In this document: piece after piece, positions 47,601-54,475 of the stretch
Numbering within the stretch: position 1 is the first letter of the stretch
Layout of the letters: each line of letters opens with the position of its first letter
From: VRUG01 sp965372745
GTDB lineage: Bacteria; Planctomycetota; Phycisphaerae; Sedimentisphaerales; Anaerobacaceae
DNA length: 64,000 nucleotides
NCBI GenBank assembly: GCA_965372745.1
Contig: CBDVDM010000004.1
Location: 1 to 64,000, forward strand
Direction of reading: 5' to 3'
Notes under the pieces: model-generated
What the model was told of the DNA's origin: nothing
Seen by the model: only the letters and a program-made list of their open reading frames with translations
The model's database searches: none
Made by a program: the position numbers and the translations under genes

Positions 47601-49171
47601 GATGGCATGAGAAGCTGGCTGATACCGGTTTTATATATTCGCAGTTTGCATCTTGTGATGAGAACCTTGTTCGGCAGAAAGAGGGATTTTGTGCGGAACT
47701 GCCGGAAGGTAAAACCAACCTTGACGAATATGTTGTAAGTCATTTCAGGACGTTTAAGCTTCGTGACTATTTAAAGACTTCCGGCTTTGATGAGAGCGTA
47801 TTGTATATGGAAGATATTGACATTGTTTACAGGATGGAGGAGGTGACCAAATTAAAATTTGTAGATGAATGTCTTTATTTGTACAGGCAGCTGCCGGACT
47901 CGCAGAGTCATTCTAAAGATAAGATTAATATCGCCATTATGTCACGGGCTAAATCGAGAATAAATGCGATAAAAAGAAGAAGCGAAGCTTTATCCGAATC
48001 GAGCGGGCAGGATTTTGAAGAGTTATTCTACAAAGCAATTGAGGATTTGAAGGCAAAATATGAGGATGTTACCCAGTATTTTGTAATATTAAGGCAGTTA
48101 TATGAAAAAGGGTTTTTCAGTAATTTAGAGCTGCCTGGTTATATTACAAGTTTGGTAATTGAAGATGTATTGCTGTGGCTTGCAGCTAACGTGGATGTGA
48201 GATTTGATAAACTTTTCAAGGTTATAGGTAAGGATGAGGGGAGAACTAAAGAGAGGCCTTTGGTTTCTGTTAATATGGTGACATATAACTGTGAAGGATT
48301 TATAAGGCAGGCGATCGATTCTGTTTTAACACAAAGCTATAAAAATTTTGAACTGGTAATAGTAGATGACGGCAGCACCGACGGGACCAGAGAGATAATT
48401 AAAAGCTATTGTGACAACAGGATAAAATACATTTATACGCCGCATAAAAATTGTGCATCGGCAAGGAACAGGGCTGTCGCTGACTCGAAAGGCGAATATC
48501 TTTTGTGTGTGGACTCTGACGATTTTATTGCATCAGATTACATTGAAAAGATGGTCGAATATGCTGAAAGGTATCCGGAGTCGGACTATTTTTATCCGTC
48601 TGAGCTTATTCTTATGGGTGAATCGGATAAAATGACAGGTGACAAATGGGAATATCCGGACGTGCCGGATAGCAGGCTATTGCCGCACTTTCTGTTTGAT
48701 AACGGGTATTTGCCGATACCCAATCCTGGCAGTATGAAGAGAAGGTCATTGTTTGATAAGGTAGGGGGATATGATGAGCTGGAAACAGTGGAGGACTTTG
48801 CATTTTTATGTAAGAACGCACTGAAGATACGGTTTAAGAGAGTTGATAATGGTTTAAGATATTATTACAGACGGCTTAGTTCCGGTCTTTCGCTTAGATT
48901 CGAGGCAAGAGACCGCATTACAGCTGACATTCTTAATGATATGATTTCAATTTATCCATCGGAGCTGCTTTGTCCGAAGATAGCAGATATTACTGATACC
49001 GATTTGAAAAAAAAGGAGTATTGTGAATATTTAGTGGCAACGTTTGACAAGCATTCTCAGGGTTATCATCTGGTGGAACATGGTGAGTATTTTGCAAGGT
49101 ACAGAGACTGCTACAGAAAGAGGCTTGAGGAGATTGAAAAGGCCGGTGAAGTGGTAGGTTCTATGGAATAA
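38693..49171 (+). CDS. Giant multidomain glycosyltransferase, 3492 residues
   Basis: One uninterrupted frame encodes about ten glycosyltransferase modules. In order, approximate residues: GT-A with LLEDDC (1-290); GT4 with IVHINTHDVAGGAAKVAWR and CPLVVLEALACGVP (317-717); GT2 (793-1010); a degenerate GT2 copy (1113-1306); GT2 with FLDDDA (1397-1626); TPR (1650-1783); GT2 with FASDDI (1803-2010); TPR (2066-2150); GT-B-like (2233-2549); GT-A-like with VDDNL (2577-2850); GT2 with DSDDC (2869-3077); GT2 with CVDSDDF (3190-3400). No signal peptide or membrane helix is seen, so it is cytoplasmic. It probably builds a long glycan, perhaps on a protein held by its TPR parts. It lies 97 bases before fliD. 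Confidence 0.82.
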   Translation: MEDIPVVVITYNRAKHTLEVLKALRDHDIKNIYIFSDAPKRQEDVEPVLLTRRLIHSVDWTNPKIIERTENFGLARSIVSAVNEVFQKYDRLILLEDDCVPQRYFFDFMNKCLTKYEHNERIFGINGYTAAIPDVLLKDYPFDIYFYPRIGSWGWATWKRAWAYYEPNLAKVYNQIITDKIDIMQGGTDIPGNVEKLLSGELKDVWTLNWVLSVYLNRGYYVYPVASQIQNIGFDGTGVHCGKSQVFSNFSNDKQINSLPDEVIHNQNLIDNYNRIFGKLPERPKADKIQKARFTDVPKTHYSQSKTESSRGQKELSIVHINTHDVAGGAAKVAWRFAELQRDAGHNSNMLVGNKKSRSKYSFEFAKEPDMFIQHQCRRKGQIDYEFQGSYNLITNPLVRNADILHLHNLHGYYFNPFSLSALSHVKPVVWTLHDMHSVTGHCAYSCGCEGWRNNCERCQHLNIPYEIPIDTAKQIVQDKKLVYDHSSLQIVVPSVWLKKIAEKSILRNHPIELIYNGVDTDTFRPYDKKQVRRKFGIPENALVIGAVAAGGTLSNYWKGGKYTLAVLDTLQNKLTDCVFVNIGGDGEASDDPRIINIARIDDESELAQAYSALDIFLFTSVADNCPLVVLEALACGVPMVTVDTGGIPELVRHGVNGYITSYEDIAGLAQLVLKLAGDSKLRESFSSNARQWAVTKFEHKLIVEQYQNLYRRYIQEINNKPKRVKLFPLDKVPKIVQSQAFIKAEESKKMLSKADRTSRSRAKFLGTSDSFATGMGTSAQNRRPARCKKVKYLVSAIVSTYNSERFIRGCIEDLERQTIADVIEIVVVNSGSQQNEEAIVREFQEKYDNIKYIRTEKRESIYKAWNRGIEIATGKYIANANTDDRRRQDAMEIMVGVLESNLNVGLVYADQILTCRENETFENCTSSEEYEYPDYKDDLFLEIGWCKMGSQPMWRASLHKEIGLFDENFEIAGDYDFLLRVCDKYKCYHIPEFLGMFYRSPDTVTHRKSFRLNQIENPLAKARVLFRKGVRCFEEGKYKEAFRHLGMSLRFWSSREAAKYLEIVSERIGKKKISADKAMEHLPSIYEVPGSTLEEQTENFELEKGYLCSGDNGTIVSAIIYPDKKWPIRDCLESLKRQTIAERLEIIVLIDSKVPDEDKQTVEQFKRECDNIKCIVVEDTETISAATNRAVRTASGKYIGLFNGEYRYRSDSLELMVKKLDSEPDGAAVFINGQLNQGAGRSFASKVGFSHDRLLRENYIFLPVLWQKQVHEQFGYFDEAFVLCGCYEFWLRIAQRYKFLHLDIELRESQQREIGHEEDAEKEYIRCFETAVIKKAYQYANLNSILIGEKGVSETEPFSKWCETSIIRKKREEKCGGVFDGVSKKSDFRVDNATPLLSVIVVTYNKQADLFDNIKGLNKQTEKNFELIVVNNGQSIERLTQKDDSLMFDLCYVESKDNYGPSLGRNIGAQFARAPYIAFLDDDAVADENFVRNIVSHFRNYDIFALRGKVLPKIGYFNSIFLDLGDEIRPSTIEQEGNCAFRRDIFFKRGGFDEFLFHGEGSDLAYRIYMAEGERLESVLYFPDVVIYHDSYEMGQDNIEKITRTNTIGQLLFQKDPAIKSYLNYFGSFYPDNKDEVEKSYNQLMTNVSFLQEKHPEEAVKWAEKAIKVKPEAYTCRYILGSLYVELERYEEGLVTFDKIHEEISEALNEGNWRLLKLSFSDSTAIGLCYCDSCLKLAGCYSGLGRYAEAKKVYANLLNDSHIGMSAEQKKVIELEMSELDKPQTLDTREMTSVSQNNIVQSECDVSIVLCTKNRAQLLDKMLASIEDAAEGISYEIIIVEGGSSDNTVDVLCKHGVTQVYNEAQHLGAGRHSWPELFNFGFSKARGRWGMFASDDIVFGKGCISKAVEYLNRQNDTIAGGIFFFKNINERPTVEESDRGKFFVGMGREYRVLMNYGLVRMDYFRQVSGLGEEYKFYYADSDLCCKLYDIGKQLIPLPESFVVHNNAPDEFRESNAQIGECDRVLYCERWIDVADEDSSHPGRLIWQEELADMFKLPDDLKDVTGGIQYFWQGIAYMQHDRFEDALMKFSKAMEQGCSHWKVLWCAVRAAFDCKQFAFAEKGVRIVLKLAPQFAQAKELLAKLKSAQTQMPSSIDKSIVRPSDIHEFERRISPLTKQKHDEILDWAQDCEKNSEQFEQPQLFENSDDPIVRQGYELVNDVKSKFAGRYKHLEQLRILVHIPSLDVSPGGYSLFTNLAVALEFIGIHVQPLGWNERIEDHLEGFRPTVFITNDSESYLSRINWDAIKRYRGSNVLKVGLTASVETCGRPLAERIEWAGQQGVDFYYNFRSSKYLEQSGEYNRFYENGYKIFSIEFAANPLIHYPVPGIESDLNYVFLASVNQPKWQRYFAYLTEILSRYPGFLDGPGWPFIGKKATNLNKDRYLYARAMAGLNLHLDEQIDRAGELNERTYILAACGVPQLLDNPKLLPDRFDGNGLFIADSPKEYFRLFEYILANPNEAKRRALIAQREVFAGHTWFHRAEGFVLDLMRDCFAQEQLPKRVTRISNVPGETSGEISKVGGLIFSKDRAMQVQATIESFLVNCKDSNRIELNVLYKVSNQLHKRQYDKLIEKFRAVTFIEEGDFREQVPAFINSCEYVLFLVDDNLFVKGFSISEIIKCLRDNNGAIGFSLRLGRNTTYCYTRDVGQALPVFEQACDGVLKYGWEKGSFDFGYPLELSSSVYRCEDIKELLSRLQFENPNMLEELMAANAEVFGQVRDKLLCFEQSVAFCNPVNMVQTLWSNRVGTDVKYSPENLAKIFDNGMSIDVKRYSSFVPDACHQEVPLYFKQNRLKPAASNRSIDKTLGAKPLFSIVMPNYNKGRFIGQAIESVLNQTFKDWELLVIDDCSSDNSVEVVRRYLGDRRIRLFEHEQRRGVIGAMKTAVSNLRSDYFGILDSDDCLVSHAVETMYRWHEKLADTGFIYSQFASCDENLVRQKEGFCAELPEGKTNLDEYVVSHFRTFKLRDYLKTSGFDESVLYMEDIDIVYRMEEVTKLKFVDECLYLYRQLPDSQSHSKDKINIAIMSRAKSRINAIKRRSEALSESSGQDFEELFYKAIEDLKAKYEDVTQYFVILRQLYEKGFFSNLELPGYITSLVIEDVLLWLAANVDVRFDKLFKVIGKDEGRTKERPLVSVNMVTYNCEGFIRQAIDSVLTQSYKNFELVIVDDGSTDGTREIIKSYCDNRIKYIYTPHKNCASARNRAVADSKGEYLLCVDSDDFIASDYIEKMVEYAERYPESDYFYPSELILMGESDKMTGDKWEYPDVPDSRLLPHFLFDNGYLPIPNPGSMKRRSLFDKVGGYDELETVEDFAFLCKNALKIRFKRVDNGLRYYYRRLSSGLSLRFEARDRITADILNDMISIYPSELLCPKIADITDTDLKKKEYCEYLVATFDKHSQGYHLVEHGEYFARYRDCYRKRLEEIEKAGEVVGSME

Positions 49172-49174
49172 TAG

Positions 49175-49201
49175 TTAAGAGAAGTTGATTTTAGACGATA
49201 A
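49175..49201 (+). promoter_or_regulatory. Candidate sigma-28 promoter for fliD
   Basis: TTAAGAGA-N11-GACGATAA has exact FliA spacing and a 7-of-8 match in the -10 box, but only 4 of 8 in the -35 box. It lies 68 bases before the fliD start and directly after the giant gene's stop codon. Confidence 0.4.
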
Positions 49202-49214
49202 TAGCGAGTGGATT

Positions 49215-49231
49215 GCACATCAGTGATGTGC
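49215..49231. repeat. Perfect 8-bp inverted repeat in the fliD leader
   Basis: GCACATCA-G-TGATGTGC is a perfect inverted repeat with a one-base centre, 14-30 bases downstream of the candidate sigma-28 -10 box and 38 bases before the fliD ATG. It could be an operator or an mRNA hairpin. Confidence 0.45.
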
Positions 49232-49268
49232 TATTAGTGTTATCGGTATTAAGAGAGGCGGAAAGAAA

Positions 49269-51620
49269 ATGGCGCTTTTACGATTCCCAGGTCTTCAGAC
49301 GGGTATTGATACAAGTAGTATAATCGAACAACTAATGATGCTTGAGCGTCGTACGCTAAATACATGGGAAAATCGCAAGAGCCTCTGGGAGGAAAAGCAG
49401 ACGGCGTTAAGTGATATAGAGAGTAAGCTTGGCAGTTTGCGAACCTCTCTTCGTGCACTTTCCGATGCTGGTGAACTTAAGGCCTATTCGGTCAGTTCAA
49501 GTGATACAGATTACCTGACAGCTGAGGCGACCAATAACGCTTTTGAAGGCAATCACACGGTAGTGATAAATCAGTTAGCTACTGCTGAACGATGGGTTCA
49601 TAGTGACGGTAAGGAATACGCTGAGGATTATGTTGGTGCGGGCACCTTTATGTATTCATATAATAATGAACAGACAACAATAACAACCACCGCGACAACG
49701 ACTCTGGAGGATTTTGTCGGCCTAATCAACAATGATGCAAATAACCCTGGGGTAACGGCAAGTATGCTTTACTACAATGATGCTTATCATCTTGTTTTGA
49801 ATGGTAACGATGCAGGGTTAGATTACAGGATAGCTGTCGATTCGAGCAGTATCGAGAGTTTGGAAGCAGACAGTGCGTTTACTTTAAGCAGTGATAACGC
49901 AACGTTGAGTACAAAAATATCAGATATTGATCAGTTCAGCGGCTTGCTCGATGGAGATGAGAAAATCGAGATAACCGGTACTGACCACAACGGCAACGCC
50001 ATAGCTCAAGTGGACCTAACTGTAACCGAAAACACGAAACTTAGCCATTTAATCGATGAGATTAATGATGCATTTTATGGTATAGCAATAGCGACGATGA
50101 AGAACGGTAAGATTGTGTTGACAGATTTGGCAGATGGTTCCAGCGACCTTACCATTAGTTTGAATTATTCTGACGGCAATGCCTCCTCGACATTGACGCT
50201 TCCGACTATGGCGGTTTCGACGGAGGGCGGGAGTACATCAGCGAGTCTTTCGGGTTTTGCACAGTCAGATTTTACACAAACCCAGTCAGCGCTTGATTCA
50301 TTGATTAAGGTTGACGGCTATCCTTCGAGTTCAGCGGTTTCCGAACTTCAAACCTTATCGCCGAGTTCCCCTGCGGGCAGTGGTACATTTACTTTGACTT
50401 ATCTTGGCCAGACAACTTCAGCGTTAAACTATAATGCTGATGCAGCGACTATTCAGGTGGCGATGGAGGCGTTATCAACGGTTAATACCGGCGATATAAC
50501 AGTGGAAGGTGGCGGCAGCGGATTTGCAGGTGGTGATGTGACATTTACATTTGCAAACACGTTGGGTGATGTGAGCATGCTTGCTATAGATGACAGCGGT
50601 CTGGATGTAAGTGTAACAGCGACAGAGACTACAAAGGGTGTTCCAGCCTGGATAAGCAGAAGCTCCAACACGGTAGACGACGTTATCAGCGGCGTGACAT
50701 TACATCTTCATGATGTTACCGATTCGGGTGGAGAGAAAATCACTTTGACCAGAGATATAGATTCGGTCAAGGATAAGATAAATAGTATGGTTTTCAAATA
50801 CAACTCGGCAGTAGAATATATTAAAGAGAAGACCGGTTATAATGAATATCTTGAGACAGCTGGTATTTTAATGGGTGATTATGTGGTTTCGACCATGCGA
50901 TATAAGCTTCGTTCCCCTTTAATTGAACAGACAAAAGGGTTTATTGAGGATATTGACACGCATTTGATGCCGGCTAATATAGGACTGGAGCTGGATAAAG
51001 ATGGTGTGTTGAGTTTTAATGAGAACACTTTTGATGAGGCGGTAGCAAGTGATTACATGGGGGCCCTTGCAATAATAGGGGCAGATAAAACAGGCAGCAG
51101 TACAAGTAATACAATCAAGTTTTACGGTGCGAGCGAGTCTTATACGACGGCAGGTGAGTATAATGTTCAGGTAACGATAAGCGGGGGTGTTATAACGAGT
51201 GCCAAAATAAAACTTTCAAGTGAATCTACATATCGTGATATGGCGGTAGGGGATAATGTTATCACCGGTACGAGTACCTTTGATACAAACGGTGACCCTG
51301 TTTATGCTGAGAATGGTTTACAGCTTAATGTGGATTTAAGCTCTGATGGTGACTATACTGCAACGGTTCGGGTCAGGCAGGGTTTTACCGGTAAAATTGA
51401 AGATACTATCGACAGGATGCTTAAGGCGACAGTTGGAAGTTTAGTGATTAATCAGGACCGTGTTGATGACCAGATAGAGATATTGGACGATAAGATTGAA
51501 CTCGAAGAATATCGTCTGGAAAAGAGAGAGACCCGGTTAATCGCTCGTTTTGCTCGACTTGAGAGGACATTGTCTTTATTGCAGAATCAAATGGCTGTAG
51601 CAGGTATAATGAACTTATAA
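49269..51620 (+). CDS. fliD: Filament cap protein FliD, enlarged
   Basis: The 783-residue product has the FliD ends: N-terminal FPGLQTGIDTSSIIEQLMML with DIESKLGSLRTSLRALSD, and C-terminal RVDDQIEILDDKIELEEYRL with the final FARLERTLSLLQNQMA. FliD caps the filament tip and helps flagellin polymerise. It is longer than enteric FliD (about 470) owing to two inserts. Residues about 220-320 resemble the FlgE insert. Residues about 360-460 (GTFTLTYLGQTTSALNYNAD ... VTFTFANTLG) resemble a repeat module I associate with large surface proteins. GGCGGAAAG lies before the ATG. Confidence 0.93.
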   Translation: MALLRFPGLQTGIDTSSIIEQLMMLERRTLNTWENRKSLWEEKQTALSDIESKLGSLRTSLRALSDAGELKAYSVSSSDTDYLTAEATNNAFEGNHTVVINQLATAERWVHSDGKEYAEDYVGAGTFMYSYNNEQTTITTTATTTLEDFVGLINNDANNPGVTASMLYYNDAYHLVLNGNDAGLDYRIAVDSSSIESLEADSAFTLSSDNATLSTKISDIDQFSGLLDGDEKIEITGTDHNGNAIAQVDLTVTENTKLSHLIDEINDAFYGIAIATMKNGKIVLTDLADGSSDLTISLNYSDGNASSTLTLPTMAVSTEGGSTSASLSGFAQSDFTQTQSALDSLIKVDGYPSSSAVSELQTLSPSSPAGSGTFTLTYLGQTTSALNYNADAATIQVAMEALSTVNTGDITVEGGGSGFAGGDVTFTFANTLGDVSMLAIDDSGLDVSVTATETTKGVPAWISRSSNTVDDVISGVTLHLHDVTDSGGEKITLTRDIDSVKDKINSMVFKYNSAVEYIKEKTGYNEYLETAGILMGDYVVSTMRYKLRSPLIEQTKGFIEDIDTHLMPANIGLELDKDGVLSFNENTFDEAVASDYMGALAIIGADKTGSSTSNTIKFYGASESYTTAGEYNVQVTISGGVITSAKIKLSSESTYRDMAVGDNVITGTSTFDTNGDPVYAENGLQLNVDLSSDGDYTATVRVRQGFTGKIEDTIDRMLKATVGSLVINQDRVDDQIEILDDKIELEEYRLEKRETRLIARFARLERTLSLLQNQMAVAGIMNL

Positions 51621-51632
51621 GCTTATTGATGT

Positions 51633-53249
51633 TCAGGCAATAGCAGCTAATGCTTCCTGGGGTTTTAATATCCGGCAGTGACAGGAAATTAAAAGCTTAC
51701 TGAAATTACGAATGGAGGAGCTTACCACTTTACTATCAGGTCCAAAAAATAATGCTGCCTGGGAACAGCATGCGATTTTGTCCCAGGCAGCAGGTAACAT
51801 GGTATTTGGTGCGTATATAAGTAAATGGTCATATTGATTTTCCAGGTTTTTAAGCACCTCTTTTAAAACTCTACCGTTGTTTTTGCTGATTTTGGTTAGT
51901 TTTTGCATGGGCAGTACATGAAGATTATCGATGCAGGTTTTAATAGGTTCAGTTTGTATTTTTTCACTTTCGATATCAAAAACCTGTGATATGGAATTTC
52001 TTTGCAGGTCAATATCGATCAGCAGGCATTTTTTATTCTTTTTTGCCAGATGTACTGCGATATTGACAGGTATAGTTACGGGCAGTTCCTCGGAACAATC
52101 AGCGGCTAATATAACAGTTTTAACATTTTCATCTGTCTTACTTTCTATTAGTTCTGCGATTGTATCGTAAGTATTGTTATTTGAAATCTCTTCATGCAGC
52201 CAGATACTCAAATTATTTTCACCTGTTTTGTCAGTCAGGTTATTAGCCTCATCAAGCCACTCAACATTTTCAATGGGCGTTTTTTCGTCGGTGAAGTGAC
52301 TGTGGGTATATTGGGAATTACAGGACGTGAAGTCATTTGCGTCATTGTTAAATGATGAAATTTCACTTGGAGAAGAGTTAATTCCGCTGACGACAGCTTT
52401 AACTTTTTTTGCAGGTTCGGACTGTGAAAAACGGTCTTCGTTTTCAGGATTGGAAATTCTCTGTACGAGATAATTAGATGCGATAGCAGTGAGCAGAGCT
52501 GAGGTTTGTACCAAAATGGCAGTTGCTGCGGACAGGGCAATATATGTTTTTAGTGACAGTCCGAGAGTTTGGCCGATTACTCCAATAACCATTAAAATTA
52601 CGATGTTTACAAGTAATATGATAATATCGATGACAGCAGAACAGAGTATGAATCTGCCGGTACCGGTTATGGCGACAAAGAAAGAAATCTCGGTTGAGGT
52701 TTTTTGTTGTAATTCTTCAGCCTGGCCGGAGTTGATAACTCCGGAGTCAAGGTCGCTTTGTATAGTCAGCTTTTTGTGAGGAGCCGTGTTCGTGACAAAT
52801 TCGGTAGCTAAGCGGCAGATTGCTCTGGCAGTTTTGTAAATAACCGTGAAACAAACAGCCGCTGATATTGTAAAGAGAAGAAAAGTAAATACGGCATTTT
52901 CTTTTAAGAATGAGGTTGCAAAGAAATTAATGATTGTGCCCGGGTTACCCTGTGAGAAGATTAGTTTAACAGCTCCGATACTTAATGTAGTTCGCATGGC
53001 TGTGATAAGAATAATCAGCAAAGGCAGACCTGTAATTTGTGAGGCACAGTTGGCAGAAACAGTGATTATCAGCAGGGCAGCCGTTAGTGACAGGCTGAAT
53101 ATTAAACACACATCGAGAATATGAGCAGACGATGGAAACAGAAGACCGGCGATGACTGCAAATGTGCAGGTTAGGCAGAGAAAATCGTTTCGCCCAACAA
53201 TTTTTGAGCTTGGTATTCTATTGGAATTTAACTCATAACATACAGACAT
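51633..53249 (-). CDS. FlhA-like membrane domain fused to a ParA/BY-kinase-like domain
   Basis: The 538-residue product aligns without gaps with the first 250 residues of the complete FlhA in this window, sharing the same helix spacing, LPLLIILITAMRTTLSIGA and KLTIQSDLDSGVI. Of four charged residues, R86 and K159 remain, but D164 is Gln and D204 is Ser, and the SIGDG segment is lost. Helices 7-8 and the whole FlhA cytoplasmic domain are missing. After a polar linker (270-345) comes a MinD/ParA-superfamily domain (350-538), closest to bacterial tyrosine kinases: LLIDIDLQRN and DNLHVLP are present. The Walker A slot reads ADCSEELPVT and the Walker B Asp is Tyr, so ATPase activity is doubtful. 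It occupies the usual flhA slot after flhB. Confidence 0.8.
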   Translation of the reverse strand: MSVCYELNSNRIPSSKIVGRNDFLCLTCTFAVIAGLLFPSSAHILDVCLIFSLSLTAALLIITVSANCASQITGLPLLIILITAMRTTLSIGAVKLIFSQGNPGTIINFFATSFLKENAVFTFLLFTISAAVCFTVIYKTARAICRLATEFVTNTAPHKKLTIQSDLDSGVINSGQAEELQQKTSTEISFFVAITGTGRFILCSAVIDIIILLVNIVILMVIGVIGQTLGLSLKTYIALSAATAILVQTSALLTAIASNYLVQRISNPENEDRFSQSEPAKKVKAVVSGINSSPSEISSFNNDANDFTSCNSQYTHSHFTDEKTPIENVEWLDEANNLTDKTGENNLSIWLHEEISNNNTYDTIAELIESKTDENVKTVILAADCSEELPVTIPVNIAVHLAKKNKKCLLIDIDLQRNSISQVFDIESEKIQTEPIKTCIDNLHVLPMQKLTKISKNNGRVLKEVLKNLENQYDHLLIYAPNTMLPAAWDKIACCSQAALFFGPDSKVVSSSIRNFSKLLISCHCRILKPQEALAAIA

Positions 53250-53274
53250 TTTTTAGATTTCCACGAATTATTTC

Positions 53275-54339
53275 TTACACTTTGTGGCGCAATCGATAAA
53301 TTAGTGCCAGGATTTCTGCTACAGCGACATATAATGTTTCCGGAATCGTGTTTCCAGGCTCAACTGTAGAGTATATGGTTCTGGCTAATTCCGGTCTTCG
53401 AATGACAGGTACACCATAAGCGCGTGCAACTTCTCTGATTTTTTCCGCTATATGGTCTGCGCCTTTTGCAAGCATTGTCGGTGCTTCCATAGTTTTTGCA
53501 TCGTATTTTAACGCAACGGCAACATGTGTCGGGTTAACAAGCACAACATCAGCTTTCGGCACTTCCTGCATTATGCGTTTTAAAACCATAGCTAACTGAG
53601 CTGACCGTATTCGTTTTTTAACTATAGGGTCACCGTCTGTTTGCTTTTGCTCTTCTTTTGTTTCTTGTTTTGTCATCTTCAGATCCTTGGTATATTTCCA
53701 TTTCTGGAAGAATATATCGACGATTGCTATGACGAGAAGGGCGATGCAGACACGAATCATCAGGCCTAAAATCATTTTTGAAATAACGGTAAGTATCTGG
53801 AAAGACCACGCCCATCGAAGCGGCGCAAAGTCATCAAGTTTGCTTCTTAGATAAACACAGACAATGATGGCAACAAACACTAATTTTATTATTGAGACTA
53901 AAAGACGAACTCCGGAACGCACATTTACCAGATTTTTTAAACCAGTGGCAGGACTTAATAGGCTGAGGTCCAGTTTTAGTGCGCCGGTTGCGATGTTAAA
54001 ACCTCCACCGATAAAGATAGAACCGCCTATAGCCCCGATGCAGAGTGCAAACAGGATTGGAAGCATAATGATTGTTGAATCGATGATTTTTGTGTTTGCA
54101 AAGTTTATAAAGGCTTCGGTATTTGTAAAAACAGATGTCTCAGCAGACATACCTGTTCTAATCTGGCCAACAAACCACCGCATCATGTTTGGAGCAAGAA
54201 AGGCGGTCATTGTAACCAGGACGAGTATCGATATGAAAGAGAGAAACTCCTGGCTTTGAGGTACTTGCCCTTTATCTCTCGCTTTACTTATTCTACGCCC
54301 TGTTGGTTGTTCAGTTTTTTCCTGAACTGTCTCGGCCAT
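53275..54339 (-). CDS. flhB: Flagellar export switch protein FlhB
   Basis: The 354-residue product has the N-terminal EKTEQPTGRRISKARDKGQV, four membrane helices, and the cytoplasmic domain with the self-cleavage site NPTH (269-272) followed by VAVALKYD, plus RRPELARTIY near the end. FlhB switches export from hook to filament substrates after cleavage between Asn and Pro. Length is normal. It follows fliR after a 136-base gap containing a hairpin, and precedes the FlhA-like fusion gene by 25 bases. Confidence 0.95.
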   Translation of the reverse strand: MAETVQEKTEQPTGRRISKARDKGQVPQSQEFLSFISILVLVTMTAFLAPNMMRWFVGQIRTGMSAETSVFTNTEAFINFANTKIIDSTIIMLPILFALCIGAIGGSIFIGGGFNIATGALKLDLSLLSPATGLKNLVNVRSGVRLLVSIIKLVFVAIIVCVYLRSKLDDFAPLRWAWSFQILTVISKMILGLMIRVCIALLVIAIVDIFFQKWKYTKDLKMTKQETKEEQKQTDGDPIVKKRIRSAQLAMVLKRIMQEVPKADVVLVNPTHVAVALKYDAKTMEAPTMLAKGADHIAEKIREVARAYGVPVIRRPELARTIYSTVEPGNTIPETLYVAVAEILALIYRLRHKV

Positions 54340-54458
54340 GTAAGATACCTGTCAATAAATTACAACTGTATATTTTTTGCTTTCCTAACGTATACAATTA
54401 TCAGTTCGGGCACCAAAGGCCCTGTTCTAACTTTGCGTATAAACAACACACAAGAAAA

Positions 54459-54474
54459 AGTGCGAAATCGCACT
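54459..54474 (-). terminator. Hairpin after fliR, weak intrinsic terminator or attenuator
   Basis: Directly after the fliR stop codon the minus strand reads AGTGCG-ATTT-CGCACT followed by TTTTC. The 6-bp stem is perfect and partly GC-rich, but the T run is short, so it may only partly stop transcription before flhB. Confidence 0.45.
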
Positions 54475-54475
54475 G

